Source: Robiginitalea marina (GTDB taxonomy: Bacteria > Bacteroidota > Bacteroidia > Flavobacteriales > Flavobacteriaceae). Taken from it: 64,000 nt of DNA. Below, piece by piece: positions 26,714 through 35,785 of this stretch. A model generated the notes under the pieces. That model was not told the DNA's origin and did no database searches. It saw only the letters and a list, made by a program, of their open reading frames with translations. Within the stretch, counting starts at the first letter, position 1. Each line of letters starts with the position of its first letter. The DNA lies in contig NZ_JAMXIB010000002.1 in the NCBI RefSeq assembly GCF_024006985.1, positions 345,174-409,173 on the forward strand, read 5' to 3'. The position numbers and the translations under genes were made by a program.

Positions 26714-28423
26714 TTAATCTTTTTTATCCAAAACTTTTCCAGCACCAGAGTCATCCTCTAAATGTATCTCTGTTAGCTCAGGATTTAAACCAATAGTATG
26801 TTCACTTAACCATTTTTCTTGATTAATTGGTGTAAACCTTCCCCTGGCTTCGACCGGAAAACGAATTTCCTGTCCTGGTTTTACGGGCAGTATTTCATTG
26901 TTTTTTACCACGATTACGCCATTCACAATTACATAAGGGATGCCGCTGGTAGGGGTACCATGTTCGCCTACTTTGAAACTTGAGTTATCCGTAATGGATA
27001 GAGGATCAAAAATGGTGATGTCGGCAATTTTTCCAACCTGAATTCTGCCGCGTTCCTTCATGGCTTCAAGCCCGGTATCTCCCAGGTGTTTGGCTGGCCA
27101 GTAACTGGCTTGCGATATAGTAAACATCAATGGCACACCCTGTTCACGAGCCATTCGGAATGCAGCACCATGCGAACCAGAGGTACGAGGGTGGCCTCGG
27201 TATTCAGTCCAATCCGCATCCCATGGCAACAAATTACCATCCGCGCCAACGCCTGCCATCGCATCGCTCGCAATAGTCATGTGAGGAATTGCCAACCAGT
27301 GATTCATCCACGCTTTTCGATAAGGAAATTCAACCACAACCGATCTTCCCGGATCCTTTTTCATCAGTGCAGCGTACGTTTCGTTGGTAAGGTATTGATC
27401 ATCAACAGGGTCGTAGATGGTTTCTTCGTATTTATAACCACGCTTTTCTATCCATTCCGAAGGGCTTAAGAAAGCAGCTGTAATCGCTGTTGATCCGGCA
27501 GCATAGGGATAATATTCAGACCACATGTTCAATCCTTTATCTCTTGCCAATTGCAATTTTTCTTCAATTTCCCACCAACCATAATCATTGTTATGCGCCA
27601 TCAATAACGGAGCGTCTAACAACATTGCATTGGTAAACACCTCGTCGAAGGCTATTGGAGCTTCAGTGGGTGTCTCTGATAAAAGATGATACCTGGTATG
27701 AACAGAGGTAAGACGGCCATGGTTCGCTCCGGCCCGTTGTGCTGCAAAAAGTTCGTAGCTGGTCATTCCCTTGGCCATATATGCGCCGGGAACAGCAACA
27801 CCAATGGCTCCTTGTCGCAGATCTTCATCCAGCAAAGCCATCACTTTATTCATTTCCTCGATAGTGGAATTGGTTTCTGCCCATCCTTGAACGCCATCTG
27901 TCAAAGCTTTGGCTGCGTAGGTTGGAACAGTAGAAAAATCAACTGGACCGCTAAGTTCCGCATCAGGATCATGCACAGCCATTCTATTAAATAACAAGCT
28001 GGCTGTTGTACCGTAGTTGACTTGCCACCCTGTCTTTGCTTTTTCGTCGTACCACGCTTTTACATTGAACGAACCGGCTTCAAGGTCCATACCTGTAGTG
28101 ACACCGTCTCTTAATGCCATTTTGGTAGCGAAGACGTCGGTGGCATGGTAGTGGGTATCAATAAAACCGGGTGCAACCACATGCCCGCTGGCATCAATGG
28201 TTTCTTTACCATTAATCTCACTTTCGGTAATAATGGCAATTTTACCGCCTTTCACACCTACATTTCTGATACCGTCAAAATTGGTTTCCGGGTCCATGAC
28301 GCGCCCGTTGAGGATGACCACGTCAAATTCCTGATTGGGATCAGCCCTTTTTTCAGTGGTTGTCTGATTACAGCTGCTGAAAATAAGGGTAGAAATAAAG
28401 AGGGTTAAAAGTGCTTTTTTCAT
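26714..28423 (-). CDS. D-aminoacylase-like amidohydrolase lipoprotein (copy 1)
   Basis: A 569-residue lipoprotein paralogous to its downstream neighbour, separated by 24 bases. Metal motif DTHYH near residues 90-94, SVHTRY, ASDAMAG and GHPRTSGSHG follow the N-acyl-D-amino-acid deacylase pattern. The leader ends SSC (Cys18). The N-terminal 70 residues are nearly the same in both copies while the rest diverges more, suggesting duplication followed by specialisation for different side chains. Composition is lower in GC than the flanking chromosome. Confidence 0.82.
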   Translation of the reverse strand: MKKALLTLFISTLIFSSCNQTTTEKRADPNQEFDVVILNGRVMDPETNFDGIRNVGVKGGKIAIITESEINGKETIDASGHVVAPGFIDTHYHATDVFATKMALRDGVTTGMDLEAGSFNVKAWYDEKAKTGWQVNYGTTASLLFNRMAVHDPDAELSGPVDFSTVPTYAAKALTDGVQGWAETNSTIEEMNKVMALLDEDLRQGAIGVAVPGAYMAKGMTSYELFAAQRAGANHGRLTSVHTRYHLLSETPTEAPIAFDEVFTNAMLLDAPLLMAHNNDYGWWEIEEKLQLARDKGLNMWSEYYPYAAGSTAITAAFLSPSEWIEKRGYKYEETIYDPVDDQYLTNETYAALMKKDPGRSVVVEFPYRKAWMNHWLAIPHMTIASDAMAGVGADGNLLPWDADWTEYRGHPRTSGSHGAAFRMAREQGVPLMFTISQASYWPAKHLGDTGLEAMKERGRIQVGKIADITIFDPLSITDNSSFKVGEHGTPTSGIPYVIVNGVIVVKNNEILPVKPGQEIRFPVEARGRFTPINQEKWLSEHTIGLNPELTEIHLEDDSGAGKVLDKKD

Positions 28424-28443
28424 TTTACAGGTGTTTTCAAATG

Positions 28444-28716
28444 CTAATAATCTCTTTCAAGTAAGTGGGGTTCCCGAATAAGGGAGATAAGTACCAGCCG
28501 ATGGTCATAGAGTATATTGATGATGCCACATAATTGGGCCTGATCCAGGACATTCACGATTATTGAAGTGGAAACCCTTCCTTCACCTTTATCTTCAACG
28601 CGTTCCACCACCCCCTCAAAGCGCTCCAGTATATCCTCACCTATGTTCCCCAGGACCGTGATTCGATAGGTGCCAGGGCCTGAAAACTGAATATTATCGG
28701 TATATGGATAAGACAA
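28444..28716 (-). CDS. Small conserved protein next to the MalT-type regulator, 90 aa
   Basis: A 90-residue soluble protein whose centre reads GTYRITVLGNIGEDI and whose C-terminal half has VNVLDQAQLCGIINILYDHRL. From memory, many LuxR/MalT-type regulators are accompanied by a protein of this size with a DQAxLxGxLxxLYDxxLxL pattern, so I regard it as a member of that companion family; its biochemical role is not known. The start is a TTG with no good ATG nearby. It lies between the regulator and the deacylase genes. Confidence 0.6.
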   Translation of the reverse strand: MSYPYTDNIQFSGPGTYRITVLGNIGEDILERFEGVVERVEDKGEGRVSTSIIVNVLDQAQLCGIINILYDHRLVLISLIREPHLLERDY

Positions 28717-28850
28717 GGTGCTGATGATCTGTATGCCCTAAAGGTATTGATCGAAATCCGTCAGCAATAGCCACTAAAGTGGACTTCTTTCCTGTGAAAA
28801 GCGGACATTCAATAAGGAGAAGAGATATGGAGGGAAATTTTTGTCAGGAG

Positions 28851-31574
28851 CTACTCCCCGGGCAATAAATCGAGTTCCTGAGCCCTGCGGACGGCTGCCA
28901 TACGATTACTGACATAGAGCTTCTGGTAAGCCCTGTAGAGGTGTTTTTTAACGGTGTCCAGGGAAATGAATAATTCCTCTGCAATATCCCCATTATTGGC
29001 ACCCCGGGACACAAGCGAAAGAATTTCCAATTCACGTTTTGACAAATCTGATATAGACTTTTTGGGCTTTATGATTTTATCAGACCCTTTTTTAAGGGAG
29101 TAACGCTTCTCTTCTTCAATGGCATGTAAAAGATCCAGGACCTGGCCGTTATCTGCCCGGGCTTCGCCAATTTCCTTCAATAAAGGAAGGATAGCGCTTC
29201 CCATATCCAGGAAGGTACGCTTATGATTTAAATCCTTTGACAGCGTCAGCGCTTCCTCCAGGGGGTTCTTAGCCTCCTCATACCGGGATTCCCCCGCATA
29301 AACTATCGCATGCAGTACGAGGCACTGAATAAGCAGATTATTATGGTGAAACTCCCTTGCCGAATGTATTAAATTTTGAAGGAGCTCCATCCCCTTTCCC
29401 TCCCTACGGGTTTGAATCAGGAGCTTTACCTGAGTTAATTCCGGTTTGTAATAGTGCCCCCAAAAAGAAGATCCAACGTTGAAGTTTGCGAAGGGTGAAA
29501 CCGCAATTGCACTATCAATATCACCCTTTCTCAGAAACAATTCAACTTGAAATGCTTTTACCAATCCCTTAATCGATTCCTGGCCAAATTCATTTGCCAG
29601 TATTTCGCAGTGAACTATTTCCCGGTCTAATTCATCCCACCTGCCTGCGGCCATGTCCGAAAGACACTTTATAAAATAAAAGTGCATGATCCATAAGGGC
29701 CAACCTTTATAACGGTGTTTTTTTACCTCTTCGTGGAATGGCCCGATGTTATCGAGACGGTTCGTCATGTATAGAGAAGCGGCTAAACTATACGCACCCA
29801 TCATCCAGGCAGCAGGGAATACCTCTGGGGCAGCGAACGTTTTCAGCGCTTCGCCATCAGTCGCCATCAGGTCCGTATTACCTTCCAGGAAATGAATTAG
29901 ACATCTTCCCTGCAACAAGCGCATCTTATAAAATGGATCCGAAGACGCTAATTTCCCGAATTCGCTATCCAGTTTTTCCAATGCCCTGTCATTGAAACCT
30001 TTTACGTACAGGGCCATGGAATAATAGGCCACAGAGGATTCCCGTTGAAAATAGTGTTCATCCCCGGGGATGAGCTCCATGGCTTTCTCAGCATGAAAGA
30101 GCGTTCGCTCCATGTCCCCTGATTTGAAGGACAAAATATCTTTTAAAGAGTGCAACTCTCCAAACAACTTCCTGTCATAGGGTTTGTTGAGATCCAGCAC
30201 TTTGGATAGCTCTTCGGCACGATGGATGTGTTTTGCCATATCCGAAAAATTGGCATTGTAATTCTGCAACATTGCCGAACTAAGTACTATTTCCAGGCAA
30301 TTACTCCTGGCCTGAGGGGGAAAAAGTGCAATAAACCGATTCAACCTTTGTATCCGGTCGTGATTAAACAATTCAATTCGATGCCTGTTAAAAACTGCCA
30401 CAGCAAATTGAAGATCCTCAGAGCGAATTGCATTTATCAGTGCTTCTTCCAACATTTGGTTTTCCTCAAACCAACCACTTGCTGTTTTATAAAGACGCTC
30501 AACAACTTCCTTGCTAAAATAACGCCCGGTTCGATTATTCAGCTGACTCTTGAATAAGTGGTGATATCTGTACCACTCCCCCGTGGAATCAAGTGGAATG
30601 AGAAAGAAATTTCGCTCCCTTGATACTCTTATAAATTCCCTGCACCCGGATTGTGACAGGTCACTGTCATCAATGGCAGCTACCATAGCTCTGATCAATT
30701 CCAATGAGAATCGATCCAACAGGGAAGTCAAAATCAGGTATTTTTGGGTATTAATTGCCAGGCCCTTGTAGACAACTTCATCAAACAGATCTGAGATTAT
30801 GGAACTGCTGTTTGTCAGAGATGCGAGAATTTTTTCAAATTCAATCCCCTCATTTAATCCCATAAGTCCCACAGTGATACCGGTAATCCAGCCTTCCGTA
30901 TTCTGGAGTAAGGCCTTTATTTGTTCATCCGTAGTTTGGGAAGCAATTTTAGATCGAAGTTTTTTTGCCTCATCCGCCGTAAATGCGAGATCCGCCATTC
31001 TGATTTCCAACAGCTTATGCTGTGCCCGCAGCCTGGCCATTTTAAATGGGGGGTCCCGTCGGGTCAGAATCACCAGGTGGAATTTCTCTGGGGGAAATTC
31101 TATAATTCCCTGGATGATTTCATGAATTTTCTCTTCCCTAATGACATGATAGTCATCCAGGACCAGTACATATGGCTCGTGGGATTCATCTAAATCATTG
31201 ATCAGAAGGGCAGAAATTAAATGTGATGGCAGATCACTTCCGCCCAGCAAAGATTCCAAATGGAAAGTTCTCTGCGGCCATTGTTCTTTGAATAAGGCAA
31301 CTATGTACGTTAGGAAAACCTGGACGTCATTGTGTTCCTCATCCAGGGAGAGCCATCCGTAATTATGGCCCTTAGCTTCAATCCATTGGCTTACCGTTAT
31401 GCTTTTGCCGCAACCCGTTGAAGCAGAGACCAGGGTAAATGGTGCAGAAATATTGGCCTCCAACCGTTCGATAAGAGCATTACGCCTTACAAACTCCTTC
31501 CTTAAAGCAGGTTTGTAAAGTTTGGACTTCGCAACGAATTGAATTTTGGTTCGATGTTCAGATGAACCATTCAT
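28851..31574 (-). CDS. MalT-like LuxR-family ATP-dependent regulator
   Basis: A 907-residue STAND-type transcription activator. A Walker A motif (ASTGCGKS) lies at 51-58 with a VLVLDDYH Walker B-type stretch near 150, then a long helical, TPR-like middle region, and a C-terminal LuxR helix-turn-helix (LSKRELEILSLVSRG...DTVKKHL) at about 840-905. Such proteins bind an inducer and ATP, oligomerise and activate transcription. It is the likely regulator of the hydrolase genes downstream on the same strand. Confidence 0.87.
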   Translation of the reverse strand: MNGSSEHRTKIQFVAKSKLYKPALRKEFVRRNALIERLEANISAPFTLVSASTGCGKSITVSQWIEAKGHNYGWLSLDEEHNDVQVFLTYIVALFKEQWPQRTFHLESLLGGSDLPSHLISALLINDLDESHEPYVLVLDDYHVIREEKIHEIIQGIIEFPPEKFHLVILTRRDPPFKMARLRAQHKLLEIRMADLAFTADEAKKLRSKIASQTTDEQIKALLQNTEGWITGITVGLMGLNEGIEFEKILASLTNSSSIISDLFDEVVYKGLAINTQKYLILTSLLDRFSLELIRAMVAAIDDSDLSQSGCREFIRVSRERNFFLIPLDSTGEWYRYHHLFKSQLNNRTGRYFSKEVVERLYKTASGWFEENQMLEEALINAIRSEDLQFAVAVFNRHRIELFNHDRIQRLNRFIALFPPQARSNCLEIVLSSAMLQNYNANFSDMAKHIHRAEELSKVLDLNKPYDRKLFGELHSLKDILSFKSGDMERTLFHAEKAMELIPGDEHYFQRESSVAYYSMALYVKGFNDRALEKLDSEFGKLASSDPFYKMRLLQGRCLIHFLEGNTDLMATDGEALKTFAAPEVFPAAWMMGAYSLAASLYMTNRLDNIGPFHEEVKKHRYKGWPLWIMHFYFIKCLSDMAAGRWDELDREIVHCEILANEFGQESIKGLVKAFQVELFLRKGDIDSAIAVSPFANFNVGSSFWGHYYKPELTQVKLLIQTRREGKGMELLQNLIHSAREFHHNNLLIQCLVLHAIVYAGESRYEEAKNPLEEALTLSKDLNHKRTFLDMGSAILPLLKEIGEARADNGQVLDLLHAIEEEKRYSLKKGSDKIIKPKKSISDLSKRELEILSLVSRGANNGDIAEELFISLDTVKKHLYRAYQKLYVSNRMAAVRRAQELDLLPGE

Positions 31575-31847
31575 CGAGTGGTACTCTTATTATTCCTATG
31601 GGGCAATTATGCATTGCTTTTCTTTGGTTAAAAGATATTAAATAATAATCTAAAGGTGAAGATCCCCAGAAATCCAGGACATACCTTCTTCAATTGTAGT
31701 TGTCAGCAGAATTGATAAATACCTGGTATTATTTGCTAAATTTTAAGCGATTAGTCAAATCAAAACACACTAAATTTTAGGTTCGCAGATCGTCAACATT
31801 TGTCATAGGATGTACAACGAAACCCAATAAAATCAAGGGTCTTAGAC

Positions 31848-31889
31848 AAGGATCACCGGGCGCAGCGAGGTACTCCTGGCGTGGTCACT
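31848..31889. repeat. Palindromic repeat fused to third tRNA-Arg 3'-end copy
   Basis: aaggatcaccgggcgcagcg with its tcctgg partner is the same palindrome as at 17009-17038. Its last bases merge into tcctggcgtggtcact (31874-31889), identical to the end of tRNA-Arg plus two flanking bases. Confidence 0.7.
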
Positions 31890-31912
31890 AAAATTTGATG
31901 CGATTTGATATC

Positions 31913-31948
31913 AAAACCCTGCAAATCATTTGACTTGCAGGGTTTTTT
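31913..31948 (+). terminator. Terminator after the third tRNA-Arg tail
   Basis: A perfect 12-bp stem (aaaaccctgcaa at 31913-31924 with its complement at 31935-31946) is followed by T residues. This makes the third tRNA-tail-plus-terminator unit in the window. Confidence 0.8.
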
Positions 31949-32193
31949 GTTTTGAATTGATATTATTTGAATTGAAATAATGCGTCTTTTAAGAGGCCAA
32001 AATTGCCCAAAAAGCTCACAATTCAGTCACACCTGGATTAAAATCGGTAACGGTGTGACCTTTCCAGCTTCTGACTAAGGAAAGTTAATCTATCCCATAT
32101 CAAACCTATGGTCTAGAATTTAGGGAGTATTACATACAACCGCGAACAAGGCCTGAAAACCTCCCTGCGCCGTTCGTTAAACCAACCGTGGCA

Positions 32194-32775
32194 TTATTTG
32201 GTTGGCATGTACTGAATGACCCCTTTCCCGTAGGTGTTGATGCACTTTGTAAACTTGTTATTCGGCATGTCCAATTTGCGAATGAGCCCGGAAGGCACAA
32301 TTTTCACTTCCCCGGCATCGTGCTTCGGGGCGTCGGGCAGGAATACCGTGCTTACCTCCATGCCCTCTTCCACCAAAAACCCAAGGTTCCAGGAATCCCC
32401 GTCCTGCACCAAAACCGGGACAAGTTTTTCATCCAGTTGTTCGCCAATAGCATCGGCTGTGATCGACTTGATCAGGATATATCCCGGTATATAGATCAAA
32501 ACGTTTTCTTCCAGTTTGGCAATCCATTTTTGGACCTTCCTGGACCGGAATAGCAACCCAGCAAAAAAACAGAGCAACAACAGAATAAAAAGGGTATAAA
32601 GATTGCTGCCATCCAGCCCGAAAATAACCTCGGGCAAACGCTTCGAAATGGGTTCGGATAGTTTCGATAGCACCGAAAATCCCTTTTCGACCAGGATAAA
32701 AAGTAATACCGCCGGTAGTAAAAAAAGGATTCCTCCGGTGAGTGTCGAACGGACGAAAAAAAGTATGGACTTCAT
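32194..32775 (-). CDS. DUF502 family membrane protein
   Basis: A roughly 193-residue protein with two membrane segments (about 10-30 and 60-80, counted from MKSILFF) and a soluble C-terminal domain containing YIPGYILIKSI and GWNLGFLVEEG-like blocks typical of DUF502. The function of the family is unknown. The start at 32775 was preferred because the upstream 14 codons are not conserved in character. Confidence 0.75.
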   Translation of the reverse strand: MKSILFFVRSTLTGGILFLLPAVLLFILVEKGFSVLSKLSEPISKRLPEVIFGLDGSNLYTLFILLLLCFFAGLLFRSRKVQKWIAKLEENVLIYIPGYILIKSITADAIGEQLDEKLVPVLVQDGDSWNLGFLVEEGMEVSTVFLPDAPKHDAGEVKIVPSGLIRKLDMPNNKFTKCINTYGKGVIQYMPTK

Positions 32776-32888
32776 TTTCCAAGGATTTTTTGGTGGGCGT
32801 TGATACAATAAATCCAATCCAAAATAGGCAAAAGGACGTTATGATGCCTATGCGCCGAAAGGGGGGGGACTATGCTGAGGCCTTCCCG

Positions 32889-33677
32889 TTAAAAAGTGAA
32901 CCCAAGCCTGATTTCCGGGCCAAAGGTATTTACGTCGTACAGGAACCTGTTGTTGTTGAGTACCCCTTGCGCCGAGTTGTTTTTCTCATAATTTATCCCA
33001 ATGAGGCGATATCCTCCGGTAAGTTGGAAGAGTTTTGAAAACCTGTAGCCGGCATTGGCCTGAAATTGCCAGGCAAATTTGGAACCTACCCCAAACCCTC
33101 CGATTTCTCCCCGCACCCTGTAAATGAACTTCGAGCCCGGCTTGCTTCCGGTCCTGGCGATTAACATAGGGTCAAACCAGGTTTGGGATAGGTTCCTGGA
33201 GCGATTGCTGGTACCCCCGCCAATTTCATTGACATTCATGTCGGTTTCCAGTTTTAAAGAATTTATGGTACCCCCGAGGCCCACATCGAGCCAGGAGGTA
33301 ATACTGTAGAGCACTGCCCCTTCCCACGCAAATTGTTTTGCGGTCACCCTGCCATTGGCTATGACAACACCAGGATCCAAATCCTGTTTTAACTTCATAT
33401 AGATCAGATCGCTTCCGAAATGCCAATTCCCGGTCGAGGCTTCCGCATAGAGCATGGTGCCTATTTGCAATTTCTCAAAGACATCTCCCGGGTTTGCGCT
33501 TACGGGAGCATCAGGGAGCGCCCCCAATCCTGTGGTGCCATCCATGTTGGGAAACATCAGATAAGGTTCCAGGAAAAATGTCCAGGTATTGGTTTGCCCG
33601 GCAGGCTCTTCCTGGGAGGCAACAGGCTGCGCGAGCAGCACCATTATAAACACCGATAAAACCGATAATTTTTTCAT
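32889..33677 (-). CDS. Outer-membrane beta-barrel protein, 262 aa
   Basis: A signal peptide (MKKLSVLSVFIMVLLAQPVAS) is followed by alternating hydrophobic strands with FFLEPYLMFPNMDG near the N-terminus and a final IRLGFTF, the pattern of a small outer-membrane barrel. No specific family assigned. It is preceded 110 bases away by DUF502 on the same strand without obvious coupling. Confidence 0.7.
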   Translation of the reverse strand: MKKLSVLSVFIMVLLAQPVASQEEPAGQTNTWTFFLEPYLMFPNMDGTTGLGALPDAPVSANPGDVFEKLQIGTMLYAEASTGNWHFGSDLIYMKLKQDLDPGVVIANGRVTAKQFAWEGAVLYSITSWLDVGLGGTINSLKLETDMNVNEIGGGTSNRSRNLSQTWFDPMLIARTGSKPGSKFIYRVRGEIGGFGVGSKFAWQFQANAGYRFSKLFQLTGGYRLIGINYEKNNSAQGVLNNNRFLYDVNTFGPEIRLGFTF

Positions 33678-33727
33678 AATATGTCAAATTTAGGATTAGA
33701 CAAAATGCCCGTTAGCTCCGAATCTCT

Positions 33728-33870
33728 TCAGAAGGCTTCCATAACACCAAAATAGAGCCCCTGATTTCCGTCGACACCCAGGGCGTAATCGAGGCGTACA
33801 TTTATCTTTTTCACCTTTGAGACCATGTAGCGCAACCCCAATCCGGCACCCGGGAGCCATTGCCAGCTAC
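33728..33870 (-). pseudogene. C-terminal remnant of an Omp85/surface-antigen barrel
   Basis: One frame reads SWQWLPGAGLGLRYMV, then INVRLDYALGVDGNQG and LYFGVMEAF before a TGA, which is the end of a bacterial surface antigen (BamA-like) barrel. Upstream the barrel continues in a different frame (FKRDNLYG) and then disappears. Only the last 50 or so residues survive. The rest of 33678-34112 shows no gene. Confidence 0.55.
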
Positions 33871-34112
33871 CCATACAGGTTATCGCGCTTAAACTGGCCT
33901 GGCCGCAGGGAAACTTACCCTATCCCGGAAATGAACCCTAATCACCTGAATGTAAACCAAATCACGCGTTTACTTTCTGGAAATTCAGTTACACGGAGAG
34001 TTTCGATAAACGCATAAGACTCACTCGAAATTCTACATAAATTTACTCATAAAATACCACTATCGCGCACTGAAAATCAGAAAGATGTGATCTTTCAGAT
34101 ACCCTCTCCCCC

Positions 34113-34979
34113 TCAATCGAATGCAGGGGCTTTCCCTGGCGGCCCTTCGCCATTATCTTTCCTTTGTGGAGGGCTGTAAACCCGCACCCGCATGATAAAA
34201 TCGCTGGATTTGTCATTGGTTTCCGTGATGTTCTTGGTGCGGTTAAAGATGAGGTAGGTTTCAATCCTCCATCCGGTTTTAAAACGATAGCCCAGCCCGG
34301 GTGACAAACGTATCAGGTCATTAAAGCGTTCCGTTTTTTTCAGGTTGATGAAGACCTCAGCCTCCAAAGGAATGTAGAATCCCTCCGTGAATTCGAGGTG
34401 GAGCCCGTTCAGTGCGATTTGGGTGGCTATTCTGTATCGAAACCGAAAACCAGCCTCCCAACCCGAGTCGTCAAAAGTCTTTTGCAACCGTTCCTCAATA
34501 CGGGCGTAGTTATTCAAGGTCATCTGTTGTATAGTCGGTATGTCGAAGGTCAGGCCTTGCGATAACCTGAATTCCAAATTGTCCCTTGCACCCGTATTCT
34601 GGGTATAAATAACGCCTCCTCCCAGGCGGAAGGATTTGATAAGGGCCTTTCCCGAAATCAACCCCCGTTCCCTTTTGTTTCGAAAATCCAGGGTGGAAAT
34701 CACCTGGAAGCGGTTGTACACTTGCGGGATGATCGTTCGGTAGCTAATCTGGGTGCTCAGACTCCGATATTCCGAAAGGATACTGGTGGGGTTGTAATCA
34801 AGCCAGAGTTGCTGGTTCACCTTTACAGCCTCGTCCACGATGCTGTCCTGGCTAATCCCGGGAGCCGTCCCGCTTAAGGTGATGACTACCGTTGCCAGCA
34901 ACCTGAAAAATGCGCTTATGTGCTTGCCGTTAATCTGAATGCATGCAAACAAAAAGCTTGCCTGACAAGGTTGGTCCAT
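34113..34979 (-). CDS. DUF2490 family outer-membrane protein
   Basis: A 288-residue predicted barrel. After a leader (the hydrophobic core is at about residues 24-38, preceded by an unusually long N-region), WLDYNPTSILSEYRSLSTQ, GLGYRFKTGWRIETY and YLIFNRT match the DUF2490 pattern. The function of the family is unknown. The true start may be a downstream non-ATG codon. Confidence 0.65.
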   Translation of the reverse strand: MDQPCQASFLFACIQINGKHISAFFRLLATVVITLSGTAPGISQDSIVDEAVKVNQQLWLDYNPTSILSEYRSLSTQISYRTIIPQVYNRFQVISTLDFRNKRERGLISGKALIKSFRLGGGVIYTQNTGARDNLEFRLSQGLTFDIPTIQQMTLNNYARIEERLQKTFDDSGWEAGFRFRYRIATQIALNGLHLEFTEGFYIPLEAEVFINLKKTERFNDLIRLSPGLGYRFKTGWRIETYLIFNRTKNITETNDKSSDFIMRVRVYSPPQRKDNGEGPPGKAPAFD

Positions 34980-35785
34980 AGATGATTATGCCCAATAGGC
35001 CTTAACGAAGTTAGCAAAACAATCTTAACCATCGTATCCGATACCAAACAGCTTTGGAGCAGGTACATGGACCGCATCATCCAAACTTATGGGTATCCTT
35101 CTTAAGCCCATGCGCAAGGACTTATCGACGGGCAGGACCTGGCTTCGTTCACCGATCGCCTTTTAATGTATCAGGATCTTCCCCAGGCGTATGGTACGCA
35201 ACAGATTTATAATGAAGAAAAGAACGCATGGGAATTATACCGGGTCAGGGAACCCGAAATACTGAATGCAAGAAGGAAACCGCTCGGGCTGGCCCCTTTG
35301 GAGGGTTTTCCGTTCCAATGTTCCGGGGAGGTTCCATGGGAAAAGGCCGCTGGCGTGCCCGGCACCTCATTCGAAATCCTGATGATTTTTCCGTATTGCT
35401 GCGTTCTATCAGGGCGATCAAATCCCCTCCGGGGAGTTGCTTTATGGGCCTTACCCGTCCTTCAAGGTTCAGGCCATAGGTCTGCCGGGGGGCACAGTCG
35501 TATTACATCGGGACCCCTCCCAAAATTCATGGGGTGCAAATCGGACAAAAACACTAGCTTTAAGCTGGGTCAATTCACTTAAAAGCCATAAAAACAGGCT
35601 CCCGGTTCGGCAGTATTCCGGAAAAGTGTCAGGATCCCGACAACCCTGTGGTATTGACCCGTGATCCTTGCCGTTACGGTGGGGATCTCAGCCTGATCAG
35701 GTCTCGGTTTTTTTTGGATAACGCTTCATAAAGACCCGTACCGTTTCATGCTGGCGCTATCCTTATAACCCCATCAGAATTGAAC
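34980..35785. other. Degenerate gene-poor interval
   Basis: Apart from the DUF6624 remnant at 35104-35301, only short incoherent frames are seen. A stretch around 35410-35510 reads GDQIPSGELLYGPYPSFKV in one frame, which may be the edge of another lost gene, but no family is recognised. Confidence 0.45.
35104..35301 (+). pseudogene. DUF6624 C-terminal remnant
   Basis: Between a TAA and the loss of similarity the frame reads HAQGLIDGQDLASFTDRLLM, then QDLPQAYGTQ, WELY, EPEILNARRKPLGLAPLEG. This is the end of a DUF6624 protein, where the DPExxNxRRxxxGL block is usual. The N-terminal three-quarters is missing. An ATG at 35166 lies inside it and would give a non-functional peptide. Confidence 0.55.

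Larger units (their letters stand above)
15468..31889. mobile_element. Putative decayed genomic island at tRNA-Arg
   Basis: The interval is bounded by the tRNA-Arg 3' end (copy 1, 15468-15494) and by a 16-base match to that end (31874-31889), with a third, 27-base copy carrying two mismatches at 16844-16870. Within it, base composition is visibly lower in GC over long stretches, two genes are broken, and a palindromic repeat family clusters at the margins. No integrase, transposase or conjugation gene is recognised, so the mobility functions have been lost or lie elsewhere. It could be two nested insertions (15.5-16.9 kb and 16.9-31.9 kb). Confidence 0.55.
31575..32193. other. Right island margin, no gene
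   Basis: No protein gene is seen. The interval holds a copy of the palindromic repeat (31848-31879) running directly into a third tRNA-Arg 3'-end match (31874-31889) and a terminator (31913-31948). Beyond it the sequence remains AT-rich up to about 32150. Confidence 0.6.

Noticed and set aside
15490..31890. Expected integrase or transposase in the island
   Set aside because: None of the genes in the interval has integrase, transposase or relaxase motifs, so the island is described as decayed rather than active.
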